Assembly: GCA_944332815.1 (NCBI GenBank)
Contig: CALVKQ010000005.1
Span: 1-64,000, forward strand
Source: an uncultured Clostridia bacterium
GTDB lineage: Bacteria > Bacillota > Clostridia > Christensenellales > CAG-917
Length of the DNA stretch: 64,000 nucleotides
Reading direction: 5' to 3'
Shown: positions 23,891-33,363 of the stretch, one piece after another
Numbering within the stretch: position 1 is the stretch's first letter
Layout: each line of letters starts with the position of its first letter
Made by a program: the position numbers and the translations under genes
The notes under the pieces: model-generated
Database searches by the model: none
What the model was told of the DNA's origin: nothing
What the model saw: the letters and a program-made list of their open reading frames with translations, nothing else

Positions 23891-24085
23891 ATGCCCAACT
23901 GCGATAACACCCGTCCCTGCCCCTGCACCTATCCCTGCCCCAGACACGGCAAATGCTGCGAGTGTGTGGCGTATCACCGCGACAAAGAGGGCGGCGTTCC
24001 CGGCTGTTTCTTCTCGAAAGAGGGGGAAGCCACCTGGGACCGCAGCGTGGAAGCCCTTTGGCGCGACCACAAAAACCGCGGATAG
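23891..24085 (+). CDS. DUF6485 family small Cys-rich protein
   Basis: 64 aa. Cysteines at CDN..CPCTYPCPRHGKCCECVAYH suggest a compact metal-binding knuckle; the C-terminal part (PGCFFSKEGEATWDRSVEALW) is the other conserved half. The arrangement matches the small DUF6485 proteins common in clostridia. Its promoter is clear: TTGACA 23813-23818, 17 bases, TATCAT 23836-23841. AAGGAG lies before the ATG. Function unknown; the metal site is inferred. Confidence 0.8.
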   Translation: MPNCDNTRPCPCTYPCPRHGKCCECVAYHRDKEGGVPGCFFSKEGEATWDRSVEALWRDHKNRG

Positions 24086-24091
24086 ACCGCT

Positions 24092-25939
24092 CTACTCCTT
24101 GCGCGCGAGATAGACGATGAGCACGGCGATGTCGGCAGGCGACACGCCGGAGATCCTGGACGCCTGCCCCAGGTTGAGGGGACGGATCTTGTCCAACTTT
24201 TGACGCGCTTCCAAACGCAGCGCGGAAACGGAAAAATAATCGATGTCGTCCGGCAGCCTCTTCTCTTCCAGACGTCGCTGCTCCCTGACGGCTTGTTCCT
24301 GTTTTTTGAGATATCCCTCGTACTTTAACTCCACCACCGCGGCGGCAAGCGCTTCGGCGCTGCACTCGAAGGGCAGAAAACCTGCCACGTCCTTTGCCTG
24401 AACGGAGGGTCTGCGCACCAGCTCCCCGAGAGTGATCGGCTTTGCCGGCACGGGCTCTCCGAACCTTTTCAGCACCTCTTCCGCTTGCGCGCGAGGAAGC
24501 GGCTCGGAGGAAAATCCCATGACGCGCTCTATCATCGCGCGTTTTTCTTGGGTGCGGCGCATACGCTCCGGAGTGACGAGCCCTGCCGCATATCCTTTTG
24601 CGGTCAGGCGCATATCGGCGTTGTCCTGGCGCAGTTTTATGCGGTGTTCCGCGCGCGCGGTCATCATTCTGTAAGGCTCGTTAGTGCCCTTTGTCACAAG
24701 GTCGTCGATGAGCACACCGATGTATGCTTCGTCGCGTGCGAGCACTATGGGCTCCCTGCCCTCCAACGCGAGAGAGGCGTTGAGCCCTGCCATCAGCCCC
24801 TGCGCCGCCGCCTCTTCGTAGCCGCTGCTGCCGTTGAGCTGCCCTGCAAGGTAAAGTCTGTCGACGAGCTTACTCTCCAAGGTCGGGCTCAAAGACGTGG
24901 GGTCTATGCAATCGTACTCTATCGCGTAAGCGTATTTTGCGAACCTGCACCGCGTGAGCCCGGGAATGGTGCGGTACATCTTTTCCTGAACGTCGTGCGG
25001 CAGCGAACTGCTCATGCCCTGGATGTACATCTCGTCGCTGTGAAGCCCCTCGGGCTCTACGAATATCTGATGCCTCTCCTTGTCGCGGAAACGCATGATC
25101 TTGTCCTCGATGGAGGGGCAGTAACGCGGACCTATGCCGCTTATGCTCCCGTTGTAAAGAGGACTGCGGCCGATGTTTTCAAGGATGATCTCGTGCGTGC
25201 GCGAGTTGGTGTAAGTCAGCCAGCACGGCTCTTCCTCGAACTCCCCTATCTCGGACATGAAAGAAAAGCGGTCGGTATTCTCGCCGAGCTGTATCTCCAT
25301 CTCGGAAAAGTCCACCGAGTCACGGTAAATGCGCGCAGGCGTCCCCGTCTTAAAACGTCTGACGGGCAGCCCGAGCGACAGCAAACTGTCCGTAAGCCCC
25401 ACCGCCGCGGCGTGCCCGGAAGGTCCGGAGAACTTGGAGTACTCCCCTATTATCACCTTTCCGTTGAGATAAACGCCCGTAGCCAGGATGACCGCGTCGC
25501 CGTAAACGCACTCGCCGCCTTTCAGTTTCACGCCGCAAGCCGCGCCGCCCGACACCAGCACCTGCACCGCCTCCTCCCCTCTGACGGTGAGCAAAGGCGT
25601 GCGCCTCAACGTGTCCGCGATGACGCGTTGATAGACCACCTTGTCCTCCTGTCCGCGCAGAGAAAATACGGCTGGTCCCTTTGCGGAATTGAGCATCTTT
25701 ATCTGTACGAGAGCTTTGTCGGCGGCAATCGCCATCTCGCCGCCCAACGCGTCTATCTCCCTCACCAAATGCCCTTTTGCGGTGCCGCCTATCGCAGGGT
25801 TGCACGCCATCATGGACACCGTGCCCGGATCCATGCACAGCATCAAAGTGCTGTGCCCCTTCCTTGCACAGGCGAGCGCGGCTTCCACGCCTGCGTGTCC
25901 GCCGCCCACAACGATGATGTCGTACTTGTTACGTTGCAT
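24092..25939 (-). CDS. mnmG: tRNA U34 carboxymethylaminomethyl synthase subunit MnmG
   Basis: 615 aa, normal length. With MnmE it installs the 5-carboxymethylaminomethyl group on U34 of certain tRNAs, using FAD, NADH and methylenetetrahydrofolate. The FAD-binding VVGGGHAGVEAALACARKG opens the protein. CNPAIGGTAKGHLVREID carries the conserved cysteine, followed by FKTGTPARI, GIGPRYCPSIEDK and LAGQLNGSSGYEEAAAQG; a helical MnmE-binding C-terminus ends the protein. ATG 25939 is at the natural family start; a 45-codon upstream extension is not conserved in character. Last gene of the rpmH-rnpA-yidD-yidC-jag-mnmE-mnmG series, 165 bases after mnmE. Confidence 0.97.
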   Translation of the reverse strand: MQRNKYDIIVVGGGHAGVEAALACARKGHSTLMLCMDPGTVSMMACNPAIGGTAKGHLVREIDALGGEMAIAADKALVQIKMLNSAKGPAVFSLRGQEDKVVYQRVIADTLRRTPLLTVRGEEAVQVLVSGGAACGVKLKGGECVYGDAVILATGVYLNGKVIIGEYSKFSGPSGHAAAVGLTDSLLSLGLPVRRFKTGTPARIYRDSVDFSEMEIQLGENTDRFSFMSEIGEFEEEPCWLTYTNSRTHEIILENIGRSPLYNGSISGIGPRYCPSIEDKIMRFRDKERHQIFVEPEGLHSDEMYIQGMSSSLPHDVQEKMYRTIPGLTRCRFAKYAYAIEYDCIDPTSLSPTLESKLVDRLYLAGQLNGSSGYEEAAAQGLMAGLNASLALEGREPIVLARDEAYIGVLIDDLVTKGTNEPYRMMTARAEHRIKLRQDNADMRLTAKGYAAGLVTPERMRRTQEKRAMIERVMGFSSEPLPRAQAEEVLKRFGEPVPAKPITLGELVRRPSVQAKDVAGFLPFECSAEALAAAVVELKYEGYLKKQEQAVREQRRLEEKRLPDDIDYFSVSALRLEARQKLDKIRPLNLGQASRISGVSPADIAVLIVYLARKE

Positions 25940-26104
25940 TGTTTTCGCTCTTATCCCTTTTTCACAACCCGTCCGAGGGACATCCCTTTCGCTCGGGAAT
26001 ATACTTCTCGCGCCCTCGTGCGTCGGGGCATTACCGACTATGAGCAAAACCGCTCCCTCCCCGAACACCGTCACGTAATCACGCGGCAGTCCGCCGCAGC
26101 ACGG

Positions 26105-27421
26105 TCATTTGCCCACGCAGAACTTGGAGAATATCCCGTCCACCACGTCTTCGGTGGCGGTCCTTCCCGTTATCTCACCGAGCGCGTCATACGCCTCCCT
26201 GAGGTCCACCAACGTAAGGTCTACCGTGCCGCCAAGCGACTGTTTCGCGCTTTCAAGCGCGCGTTTTGCACGATAAAGTGCGTTTTTATGCCGTTCAGAG
26301 GTTATGACCTCGCCGCTTGCCGTCCGCCCTTCCGTATAGAGCGCGGCGATGGCGCGGCGGAGCGCATCCACTCCCGTGCCGTCCTTTGCGCTGACCGCGA
26401 AACACCCGTACATCCTCGGGCATTTGTAAGACGTGAGGTCGCATTTGTTGCGCACGGTGAACACCCTCGTCCCCTCAAAGCAGAGGTCGTCGCTTCCCGT
26501 CGGGTCGGTGGTGTCCACGACGTGCAGGACCACGTCGGCGTGTTCGGCGGCGCGGAGCGCGCGGCGCACGCCCTCGCTCTCTATCTCGTCGCTGCTCTCG
26601 CGTATGCCTGCGGTGTCCACGAGGTTTATCCTCACGCCGTCGCATTCCAGGCTGCCCTCCAACGTGTCGCGCGTCGTGCCCGGTTTGCAGGTGACGATGG
26701 CGCGGTCCTCGCCGAGCAGAGCGTTCATGAGAGAGCTCTTCCCTGCGTTGGGCTTGCCTGCGAGCACTGCCGTGACGCCGTGCTTCGCCATCCTGCCCTC
26801 ATCGGCGGTGGCAAGCAGCGCGGTGACGCGCGCGAGCACTCCGTCTATTTGTCCTGCGAGAGGGGGCAGCACTTCATCCTCCGTTTCCTCCGGATAATCC
26901 AGCACCGCTTCCAGCCCCGTGATGATGTCGCCGAGCGCGAGGGAAAGCGCGTCTATGTCGCGGCTCAAAGTGCCGTCCATGAGGCGGTACGCCGCTCGCA
27001 GCGCAGCGGCGCTCTCCGCGTTTATCATGTCCGCGACGCCCTCCGCGTCCGCAAGCGAAAGCCTGCCGGAGAGATACGCGCGGCGCGTGAATTCTCCTCT
27101 TTCCGCAAGGCGCGCGCCTGCGCGGAGCGCGGCGTCCAAAGCCCCCCTCATTATCCTGACTCCTCCGTGCAGATAAAACTCCACGGTGTCCTCGCCCGTG
27201 TATGCCTTTCGGGAGGGGAAATAGACCGCGTAACCGCAGTCGCGGAAATCCCCTGCGTCAAACGTGCCGAAACGCATGACCAGAGGGGTGTCTTTGAGGG
27301 GGCGCTCCCCTTTGCAAATGAAAATGGCATCGGCGACTGCCGGCGCGTCCTCACCGGACACGCGCAGGATGCCGATACCACCTGCCCCTACGGGCGTTGA
27401 AATGGCAGCTATCGCACGCAT
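26105..27421 (-). CDS. mnmE: tRNA modification GTPase MnmE
   Basis: 438 aa, slightly short of the usual ~455. The N-terminal folate-binding domain starts IAAISTPVGAGGIGILRVSG. The inserted G domain has G1 GKPNAGKSSL near 220, G2 TTRDTLEG, G3 DTAGIRES and G4 NKCD. The C-terminus FCVGK provides the catalytic cysteine. ATG 27421 begins one base after the jag stop; an upstream extension lies within jag and was rejected. Partner of MnmG next door. Confidence 0.96.
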   Translation of the reverse strand: MRAIAAISTPVGAGGIGILRVSGEDAPAVADAIFICKGERPLKDTPLVMRFGTFDAGDFRDCGYAVYFPSRKAYTGEDTVEFYLHGGVRIMRGALDAALRAGARLAERGEFTRRAYLSGRLSLADAEGVADMINAESAAALRAAYRLMDGTLSRDIDALSLALGDIITGLEAVLDYPEETEDEVLPPLAGQIDGVLARVTALLATADEGRMAKHGVTAVLAGKPNAGKSSLMNALLGEDRAIVTCKPGTTRDTLEGSLECDGVRINLVDTAGIRESSDEIESEGVRRALRAAEHADVVLHVVDTTDPTGSDDLCFEGTRVFTVRNKCDLTSYKCPRMYGCFAVSAKDGTGVDALRRAIAALYTEGRTASGEVITSERHKNALYRAKRALESAKQSLGGTVDLTLVDLREAYDALGEITGRTATEDVVDGIFSKFCVGK

Positions 27422-27422
27422 A

Positions 27423-28304
27423 TCAGCGTCTTTTTCCGCCTCCGAAACTCTTGAATTTGGGGGGGCCGCTCTTGGGGGCTTCCGCCTTGGTGAAGGTGTC
27501 GGTGTAATAACCGCGGTATTCCTTCCCGTCCGGGACTTCCTCCTCTTCCGCACGGGAGGCGCGAGCCCTTCTGCGTTCGCCCTGTCTGTCCTCGTTCTTG
27601 AAGCGGCGGTCGTCGCGGCGTCCGTCCCTTCTGCCCTCTCTGCGCCCGTCGCGGCGTCCTCCGCGCGGTCTGTCCTCGCGCAGTTCCACGCCCTTGGGTA
27701 CTATGACGACGTGCCTGTCGGCGTCCTCGCCCTCGGAGTGAGTTTCGGCTATCTCACTGTCTGCGAGCGCACCGTGTATTATACGGCGTTCAAAGGGGTT
27801 CATGGGTTCCAGCACCACTTTGCGACGGGTGCGGTACGCCTTTTCGGCGAGCCTGCCTGCGAGCGCGACCAGAGTTTCCCTGCGCTTTGCGCGGTAGTTC
27901 TCGCAGTCCACGACTATCTTGGCGGACCCGTTCTTTTCCTGTCCCACGTAGGTGCGTGTGAGGAACTGTATCGCGTCCAGCACTTCGCCGCGGTAACCTA
28001 TCGCCGCTCCGCTGTCCGCGCCGTCTATCTCGACGACTATCTCCCCGTCACGCTCCTCCGCCTTCGCCTCGGCTTTGAGGGACATGGCGGCGAGCACGCC
28101 GTTCACGAACTCCTCCGCCAGCGCACCCGCGGTTTCGATGACCGTCACACGCACTTCCGCTCTTTGGAAAAGTCCGCCCTTTTGCAGCACTTCCACACTC
28201 ACTCTGTCACGCGCCACGCCGAGTTCGGCGAGGGCTTTTTCAACGGCAAGGTCCACATTGCTTGCCTTGACAACGACCGATCTTTCCATCCTGACTCCTA
28301 TCAT
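27423..28304 (-). CDS. jag: Jag/KhpB RNA-binding protein
   Basis: 293 aa. Jag_N domain (residues 5-55, VVVKASNVDLAVEKALAELG), KH domain (about 85-150, GAAIGYRGEVLDAIQFL) and R3H domain (about 155-210, NPFERRIIHGALADSE). A long arginine-rich tail follows (GGRRDGRREGRRDGRRDDRR) and then an acidic-to-basic end, a disordered RNA-binding extension not found in Bacillus Jag. It binds RNA and influences cell division and envelope growth in Gram-positives. Coupled to yidC by an ATGA overlap. Confidence 0.93.
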   Translation of the reverse strand: MIGVRMERSVVVKASNVDLAVEKALAELGVARDRVSVEVLQKGGLFQRAEVRVTVIETAGALAEEFVNGVLAAMSLKAEAKAEERDGEIVVEIDGADSGAAIGYRGEVLDAIQFLTRTYVGQEKNGSAKIVVDCENYRAKRRETLVALAGRLAEKAYRTRRKVVLEPMNPFERRIIHGALADSEIAETHSEGEDADRHVVIVPKGVELREDRPRGGRRDGRREGRRDGRRDDRRFKNEDRQGERRRARASRAEEEEVPDGKEYRGYYTDTFTKAEAPKSGPPKFKSFGGGKRR

Positions 28305-29491
28305 CTTACAGTCGCCGCTCCGCCCGTCTTTCTCTCCTCACGCATATCCAGCAGCTTGCCGACGAGGGCGAACACCAGCTGGAACACGATGGACACCAGC
28401 GAGCTGGTGAACGTGTAAAGCGCGAATGCGGCGGAATAGAACAGCGAGAACACGCCGATCATTATCGGCATGAAAAATTGCATCATTTTCATGGAGCCCT
28501 GCATGCCGTCCGCGCCCTTCTTTCCGTCGGCGGACGGGGGAGGAGCCCCCTGCGATTTGGTGAGCAGCTTCTGGGAGAGGAAGCTCAACGCTATGGACAG
28601 CGCCGGCAGCAGCATCCAACCGTTCCAGCTTGCGTCGCCCTTGCCCCAACCTGCCTCGTCTGCGCCTATGACCTTGCCCATGACGAGGTTATATTCATCC
28701 TTCATGACGCCGGTTATCCTGGACATCCCGAAGCCTTCCTGACCCGTGGCGGCGAGATAATCGGGCACGCCGTCCTGCCAGTTGTCGGACACGAAGATGT
28801 TGTGTATCCAAAGGAATCCGCGTCTTTCTTTGCTCGCGTCGGAGAAATAGGACTCGTACACAGCCTGCTGCGCCTTTTCCACCGCCGCGTTGTACTTTTC
28901 CGCCCCTTCTTCCGTCTTGTCCAAGGACTCCCAGTCGGCGCCGAGCTCCTTGGTCATGGTTTCGTTGAAGACGTTATAACTCTCCACATAGTCCTGCGCG
29001 AACTGGTAGCCCACCATCTCGCGGAACCCCGTGAAGACCACGAAGAACACCACGAGCGTGATGATGGACGGCAGGCAGGCGCCGAGCATGGAGTACTTCT
29101 CCTTTTTGTAGAGCGCCATCTGCTCCTGCTGATAACGCTGTTTGTCGTCGCCGTACTTCTCGGCAAGGGCTTCCAGCTGCGGACGCATCCTCGCCATAGC
29201 CTTGGCGTTGCGACGGGAGATGACCTTCTGCCATATGTCCAAAGGCGAAAGCACCAGTTTGAGTATGACGGTGAACGCGACGACCGACCAGCCGAACACG
29301 GCTATGTCGTCGCTGAGCCCGTACATGAGCTTGGCTATGAAATGAGAAGGTTCGGACACGGTGCCGCCGGACACGTTGAACGCGCCGCTGTCCGCGTTGC
29401 ACGCCGAAAGCATGAAAGCGCTCAGAATGAGCAGCAAAGCCACTGCGTATATCTGAAACATCTTGCGGCGTCTGTAATCTACACGAGCCAT
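28301..29491 (-). CDS. yidC: YidC/SpoIIIJ membrane protein insertase
   Basis: 396 aa, longer than the ~260 aa Bacillus paralogues. It has a signal peptide with lipobox-like LSAC (residues 28-31). The core insertase helices follow (FGWSVVAFTVILKLVLSPLDIWQ, LGACLPSIITLVVFFVVFTGF), with a large insert of about 100 residues (about 165-270), then MLLPALSIALSFLSQKLL and FFMPIMIGVFSLFYSAAFALYTF. Inserts proteins into the membrane with or after Sec. It overlaps yidD by 13 bases and jag by four. Confidence 0.93.
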   Translation of the reverse strand: MARVDYRRRKMFQIYAVALLLILSAFMLSACNADSGAFNVSGGTVSEPSHFIAKLMYGLSDDIAVFGWSVVAFTVILKLVLSPLDIWQKVISRRNAKAMARMRPQLEALAEKYGDDKQRYQQEQMALYKKEKYSMLGACLPSIITLVVFFVVFTGFREMVGYQFAQDYVESYNVFNETMTKELGADWESLDKTEEGAEKYNAAVEKAQQAVYESYFSDASKERRGFLWIHNIFVSDNWQDGVPDYLAATGQEGFGMSRITGVMKDEYNLVMGKVIGADEAGWGKGDASWNGWMLLPALSIALSFLSQKLLTKSQGAPPPSADGKKGADGMQGSMKMMQFFMPIMIGVFSLFYSAAFALYTFTSSLVSIVFQLVFALVGKLLDMREERKTGGAATVR

Positions 29492-29724
29492 TTGATCTTA
29501 CCTCTGTAATTTTCCGGAACGGGATCGAAACCGCCCTTGGAAAACGGGTTGCACCGAAGCACCCTGAAAAACCCCATCATGCCGCCTATCACGGCACCGT
29601 ACCTCTCCACCGCGTCGTACGCGTACATGGAACAGGTCGGCGTATATTTGCAATTCCGCCCTATGAAGGGGGAAAGCGTCCGCTTGTATAGGAGGAGCAG
29701 CGCCTGCACCGGCTTCTTCATCAT
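29479..29724 (-). CDS. yidD: Membrane insertion efficiency factor YidD
   Basis: 81 aa. A short hydrophobic start (VQALLLLYKRTLSPF) is followed by the invariant CKYTPTCSMYAYDAVERYG and RCNPFSKGGFDPVPE. It assists YidC-dependent insertion at the inner membrane face. ATG 29724 overlaps the rnpA stop by four bases (ATGA). A frame reaching to 29775 lies inside rnpA and was rejected. Confidence 0.95.
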   Translation of the reverse strand: MMKKPVQALLLLYKRTLSPFIGRNCKYTPTCSMYAYDAVERYGAVIGGMMGFFRVLRCNPFSKGGFDPVPENYRGKIKWLV

Positions 29725-30059
29725 GCTTCCCTCAGCTTTTCGGCGCGGCGGAATATCTTTTCCGTTTCCGCGCAAACGGACGCAAAGTCCAGCTCCGCAG
29801 CGGAGGGATGCACCACTATCACATACATGAACGCCGGGTCTATCGCCGCCGTAAGAGGGGTGAGTGCCTCGCGCAACAGCCTTTTCACGTGATTGCGCGT
29901 GACGGCATTCCCCACCTTGCGCGATACGGAGAGCCCTATCTTCAACCCCTCCCCCGACCTGGCGAAAAGCAGCGTCAGATGACGGGAACGGCTGCGTTCA
30001 CCCCTCTTGTAGACATAGGTGAACGCCGCCCGTTTTTTCAGACGGAACTCGCGCTTCAT
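29721..30059 (-). CDS. rnpA: Ribonuclease P protein component
   Basis: 112 aa. Protein cofactor of the RNase P ribozyme that trims tRNA 5' ends. The basic RNR motif region is visible as VGNAVTRNHVKRLLREA near residue 55, and LKKRAAFTYVYKRGER at the N-terminus. The ATG follows the rpmH stop with no gap, and its stop overlaps yidD. Confidence 0.96.
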   Translation of the reverse strand: MKREFRLKKRAAFTYVYKRGERSRSRHLTLLFARSGEGLKIGLSVSRKVGNAVTRNHVKRLLREALTPLTAAIDPAFMYVIVVHPSAAELDFASVCAETEKIFRRAEKLREA

Positions 30060-30194
30060 TTACGCAGTGAGATTCTTCCTGCCTCTTGCACGACGCCTTT
30101 TGAGCACCTTTCTGCCGCTGGTGGACTTCATCCTCTCACGAAAACCGTGAACTTTGCTTCTCTGTCTTTTCTTGGGTTGATAAGTCTGTTTCAT
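30060..30194 (-). CDS. rpmH: 50S ribosomal protein L34
   Basis: 44 aa, the usual size for this smallest ribosomal protein. [18 protein letters not shown] and [20 protein letters not shown] are the family signature. The stop TAA touches the rnpA start codon. It is preceded by a leader of about 130 bases and the promoter at 30330-30359. Unlike the usual layout, dnaA is not upstream; argS is. Confidence 0.97.
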   Translation of the reverse strand: MKQTYQPKKRQRSKVHGFRERMKSTSGRKVLKRRRARGRKNLTA

Positions 30195-30329
30195 ATTGCC
30201 TCCGAGGGCTGCCGCCCCATTTTATTGCGGCCCGTCCGCCGGAGCGGACTCAAAGCCATTATTTCTTTTTTGCCTTCTCGCCGCCTCCTGCGACGCAAAA
30301 TGCGTGCGCGAGCGAGAATATGCTGGGTT

Positions 30330-30359
30330 ATTATAATTAAAAGAATTATTATCTGTCAA
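30330..30359 (-). promoter_or_regulatory. rpmH operon promoter
   Basis: On the minus strand, TTGACA (complement of 30354-30359), an AT-rich 18-base spacer, TATAAT (complement of 30330-30335). It lies 136 bases before rpmH, in the intergenic space after argS. Confidence 0.8.
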
Positions 30360-30411
30360 CTGTTTTGCGCCCCGTGCGCATTTTTCATCGCGCGCGGACG
30401 AGCGAGCGTCC

Positions 30412-32109
30412 TCACATGCTCTCGGGCGCGTTTATGCCGATGAGCCCGAGCGCGGCGCCCAGCGTCATCTTGACCATGTGCGCAAGGAAAAGCCTGGCGT
30501 TGGTCGCGCCCTCGTCCTCGCTCACGATGCGATGCCCGATATAAAAACGGTTGAACTTCTCCGCCAGCTCCACCGCATAGCGCGTGACCATGCACGGCTC
30601 GCGCGTCTTCGCCGCCGCCGACACCGCGTCCTCAAAGGACAACAGGCACTTCACGACGTCCACGCCCTCCTCGGAACATATCGCGTCCATGTCCGCTTTT
30701 TCAAGATCGAACTCCCCTCCCTTGCGCAGCGCGCTGGCGCATCTGGCGTGTGTGTACTGCACGTACGGCGCGGTTTCGCCGTCGAAATTCAGCACCTTGT
30801 CGAAGGAGAAAACTATGTCCTTTATGCGGTTGTTCCAAAGCGCGGAAAACACCACCGCACCCACGCCCACGCTCTCCGCGATGGCGTCCTTGTCCTCTCT
30901 TCCGGGGTTCTTTTCCTCGATGATCTGCCTCGCCTTTTCCACAGCTTTATCCAACACTTCGGCGAGCCATACCACCCTGCCGCTGCGCGTGCTCATGGAA
31001 CCTTCTTCCAGCGACACCATGCCGAACGCGACGTGTTCCATGTCCGCGGCCTTTTCAAAACCCATCAGTTCAAGCACCTTAAACAGTTGCTTAAAGTGCA
31101 GATTCTGCTGATACGCCACGACGTAAAGGCACTTGTAAAAGTCGTAGGTCTTTGCGCGGTAATACGCCGCCGCGATGTCGCGCGTGGCATAGAGAGTCGC
31201 CCCGTCCGCCTTGACCAGCAGGCAGGGCGGCATATCCCAGTCGTCCAGACGCACCACTTTCGCGCCGTCCGAAAGAGTGAGCAGCCCCTTTTCTTCAAGC
31301 AGATCCAGGCAGGGCTGCATCTTGTCGTTGTAAAAGCTCTCGCCGGCGTAGCTGTCGAACTTCACTTTCAGCCTGTCGTATATCTTCCCGACCGCACGCA
31401 TGGTGACTTCTTTGAACACGTCGAAGTACGCCGTCGCCTCTTTGTCGCCGTCCTCTATGCGCTTGAACCACGCCCTCGCTTCGTCGTCCAACGTCGGGTC
31501 GGACTCCGCCTCTTTGTGGTAGCGCACGTAAAGGGAGTTGAGGAAATACTCGTCCTTGCCGCGCACCTCCTCGATGTCCGACCACTTTTTCACCGCCACG
31601 ATGAGTTTGCCGAACTGAGTCCCCCAGTCGCCGAGGTGATTTATGCCCACGGGCTTATAGCCGAGATAGGCGAATATGCGGTAAAGCGCCGCCCCTATCA
31701 CAGTTGTCGAAAGATGCCCGATGTGGAAGGGCTTTGCGATGTTGACGGAACTGAAATCTATGCACACCGTCCTGCCGTTGCCGTCGCCGCCGTCTGCCGC
31801 CCTGCTCCAATCTCTGTCCTTATATGCCGCAAGCCTGCCGCAGAGAGCGCGTGCGGAGAAGAAAAAGTTGAGATATCCTCCCGAAACCTCCGTCCTCTCC
31901 ACGATATCCGGCGCGACGAAAGCGTCCGCAAGCTCCTTTGCTATCACGGGAGGCGCTTTGCGCAAGCTCCTCGCGAACTTGAAACAAGGCAGAGCAAGGT
32001 CGCCGAGTTTGCTCTCCTTGGGTATTTCCAGCGCCGCCGCGACTTCCGCCGCCGTCAGTGCGCCGCCGCTCGCCGCGGCAATGCCGTTTGCTATCTCTTT
32101 TTCAAACAT
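30412..32109 (-). CDS. argS: Arginyl-tRNA synthetase
   Basis: 565 aa, full length. The Arg-specific N-terminal additional domain is followed by the class I HIGH motif in NIAKPFHIGHLST near residue 133, INHLGDWGTQFG, and a KMSK-equivalent SMSTRSGRVV near residue 370 (no classic KMSK, as is common in ArgRS). The DALR anticodon-binding domain ends the protein. It follows ychF by three bases, so the two are co-transcribed. Confidence 0.97.
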   Translation of the reverse strand: MFEKEIANGIAAASGGALTAAEVAAALEIPKESKLGDLALPCFKFARSLRKAPPVIAKELADAFVAPDIVERTEVSGGYLNFFFSARALCGRLAAYKDRDWSRAADGGDGNGRTVCIDFSSVNIAKPFHIGHLSTTVIGAALYRIFAYLGYKPVGINHLGDWGTQFGKLIVAVKKWSDIEEVRGKDEYFLNSLYVRYHKEAESDPTLDDEARAWFKRIEDGDKEATAYFDVFKEVTMRAVGKIYDRLKVKFDSYAGESFYNDKMQPCLDLLEEKGLLTLSDGAKVVRLDDWDMPPCLLVKADGATLYATRDIAAAYYRAKTYDFYKCLYVVAYQQNLHFKQLFKVLELMGFEKAADMEHVAFGMVSLEEGSMSTRSGRVVWLAEVLDKAVEKARQIIEEKNPGREDKDAIAESVGVGAVVFSALWNNRIKDIVFSFDKVLNFDGETAPYVQYTHARCASALRKGGEFDLEKADMDAICSEEGVDVVKCLLSFEDAVSAAAKTREPCMVTRYAVELAEKFNRFYIGHRIVSEDEGATNARLFLAHMVKMTLGAALGLIGINAPESM

Positions 32110-32112
32110 ATC

Positions 32113-33219
32113 TCACACATTGAAGCGGAAGAGCACCACGTCGTTCTCGCGCATGACGTAATCCTTGCCCTCGCTCCTCACCTTTCCTTTCTCTTTCGCC
32201 GCCGTGAATGAGCCGCATTCCAGCAGCGTTTCGTAGTCCACTATCTCCGCGCGGATGAAACCCTTTTCGAAGTCGCTGTGTATCTTGCCTGCCGCCTGGG
32301 GAGCCTTGGTGCCTTTGACTATCGTCCACGCCCTGGTTTCCTTTTCCCCTGCGGTGAGATAGCTGATAAGCCCGAGCAGTTTATAAGACGCCTTGACCAG
32401 TTTGTCAAGTCCGCTCTCCGTGATGCCGTACTCCTGCATGAACATCTCGCGTTCCTCGTCGTCAAGTTCCGTGAGATCCTCCTCGAGTTTTGCGCAAAGC
32501 ACCACGCATTCCGCGCCTTCGGCTGCCGCCGCTTCGGTGACCTTTTCGGTGTACGCGTTCCCGTTTATGCCGCTCTCGTCCACGTTCGCGACATAGATGA
32601 CGGGCTTGCTCGTGAGCAAAAACTGTTCCGCGACGAACGCCTTGCCTGCCTCGTCCGCAAAGAACTTATACTCGCCGTCCTCGGGCATGGAGCGGAGCGG
32701 CTTTCCGCCCTCCAACCACGCCTTCATCTTTTCCAGCCTGTCCACGTCCTCGGCGTACTTTTTGTCCGCCTTCGCCATACTCTGCGCTTTCGCGATGCGG
32801 CGTTCCAGCGTTTCCAGGTCCGCAAAAACAAGTTCCAGTCCTATGGTTTCCATGTCGCGGACGGGGTCCACCGAACCGTCCACGTGGATGATGTTTTCAT
32901 CGTCGAAACACCTGACGACATGGACTATCGCGTCCACTTCCCTGATGTGAGAGAGGAACTTATTGCCCAGCCCCTCGCCCTTGCTCGCGCCTTTCACCAG
33001 CCCTGCGATGTCCACGAACTCCAACGTGGTGGGGGTGATCTTCTTGCTGTCGTAAAGCGCGGCGAGCTTGTTCAGCCTTTCGTCCGGCACCGCCACCACG
33101 CCCACGTTGGGCTCGATGGTGCAAAACGCATAGTTGGCTGCCGCCGCCCCCGCCTTGGTTATGGCGTTGAAAAGTGTGCTTTTGCCGACGTTGGGCAGCC
33201 CCACGACACCTAATTTCAT
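32113..33219 (-). CDS. ychF: Ribosome-binding ATPase YchF
   Basis: 368 aa, full-length Obg-family ATPase. G1 [18 protein letters not shown] starts the protein, followed by [14 protein letters not shown]3 [17 protein letters not shown] and the altered G4 NVDE that gives ATP rather than GTP preference. It ends with the TGS-like domain ([21 protein letters not shown]). It binds ribosomes and is linked to stress responses. The ATG at 33219 leads directly into the P-loop. First gene of a ychF-argS unit. Confidence 0.97.
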   Translation of the reverse strand: MKLGVVGLPNVGKSTLFNAITKAGAAAANYAFCTIEPNVGVVAVPDERLNKLAALYDSKKITPTTLEFVDIAGLVKGASKGEGLGNKFLSHIREVDAIVHVVRCFDDENIIHVDGSVDPVRDMETIGLELVFADLETLERRIAKAQSMAKADKKYAEDVDRLEKMKAWLEGGKPLRSMPEDGEYKFFADEAGKAFVAEQFLLTSKPVIYVANVDESGINGNAYTEKVTEAAAAEGAECVVLCAKLEEDLTELDDEEREMFMQEYGITESGLDKLVKASYKLLGLISYLTAGEKETRAWTIVKGTKAPQAAGKIHSDFEKGFIRAEIVDYETLLECGSFTAAKEKGKVRSEGKDYVMRENDVVLFRFNV

Positions 33220-33363
33220 ATGCCTCCTGTCCGCCCGACGGCGCGCGCCTCGCAGGTCATCAAACGGACGTCTTCGTAATATAGTAGAACAATTATAAAC
33301 TACCGCCGCCGATTAGTAAAGAAAACACGGGCAATTTCCGCCCGGGCGGAAGAGGGAGGGAAA

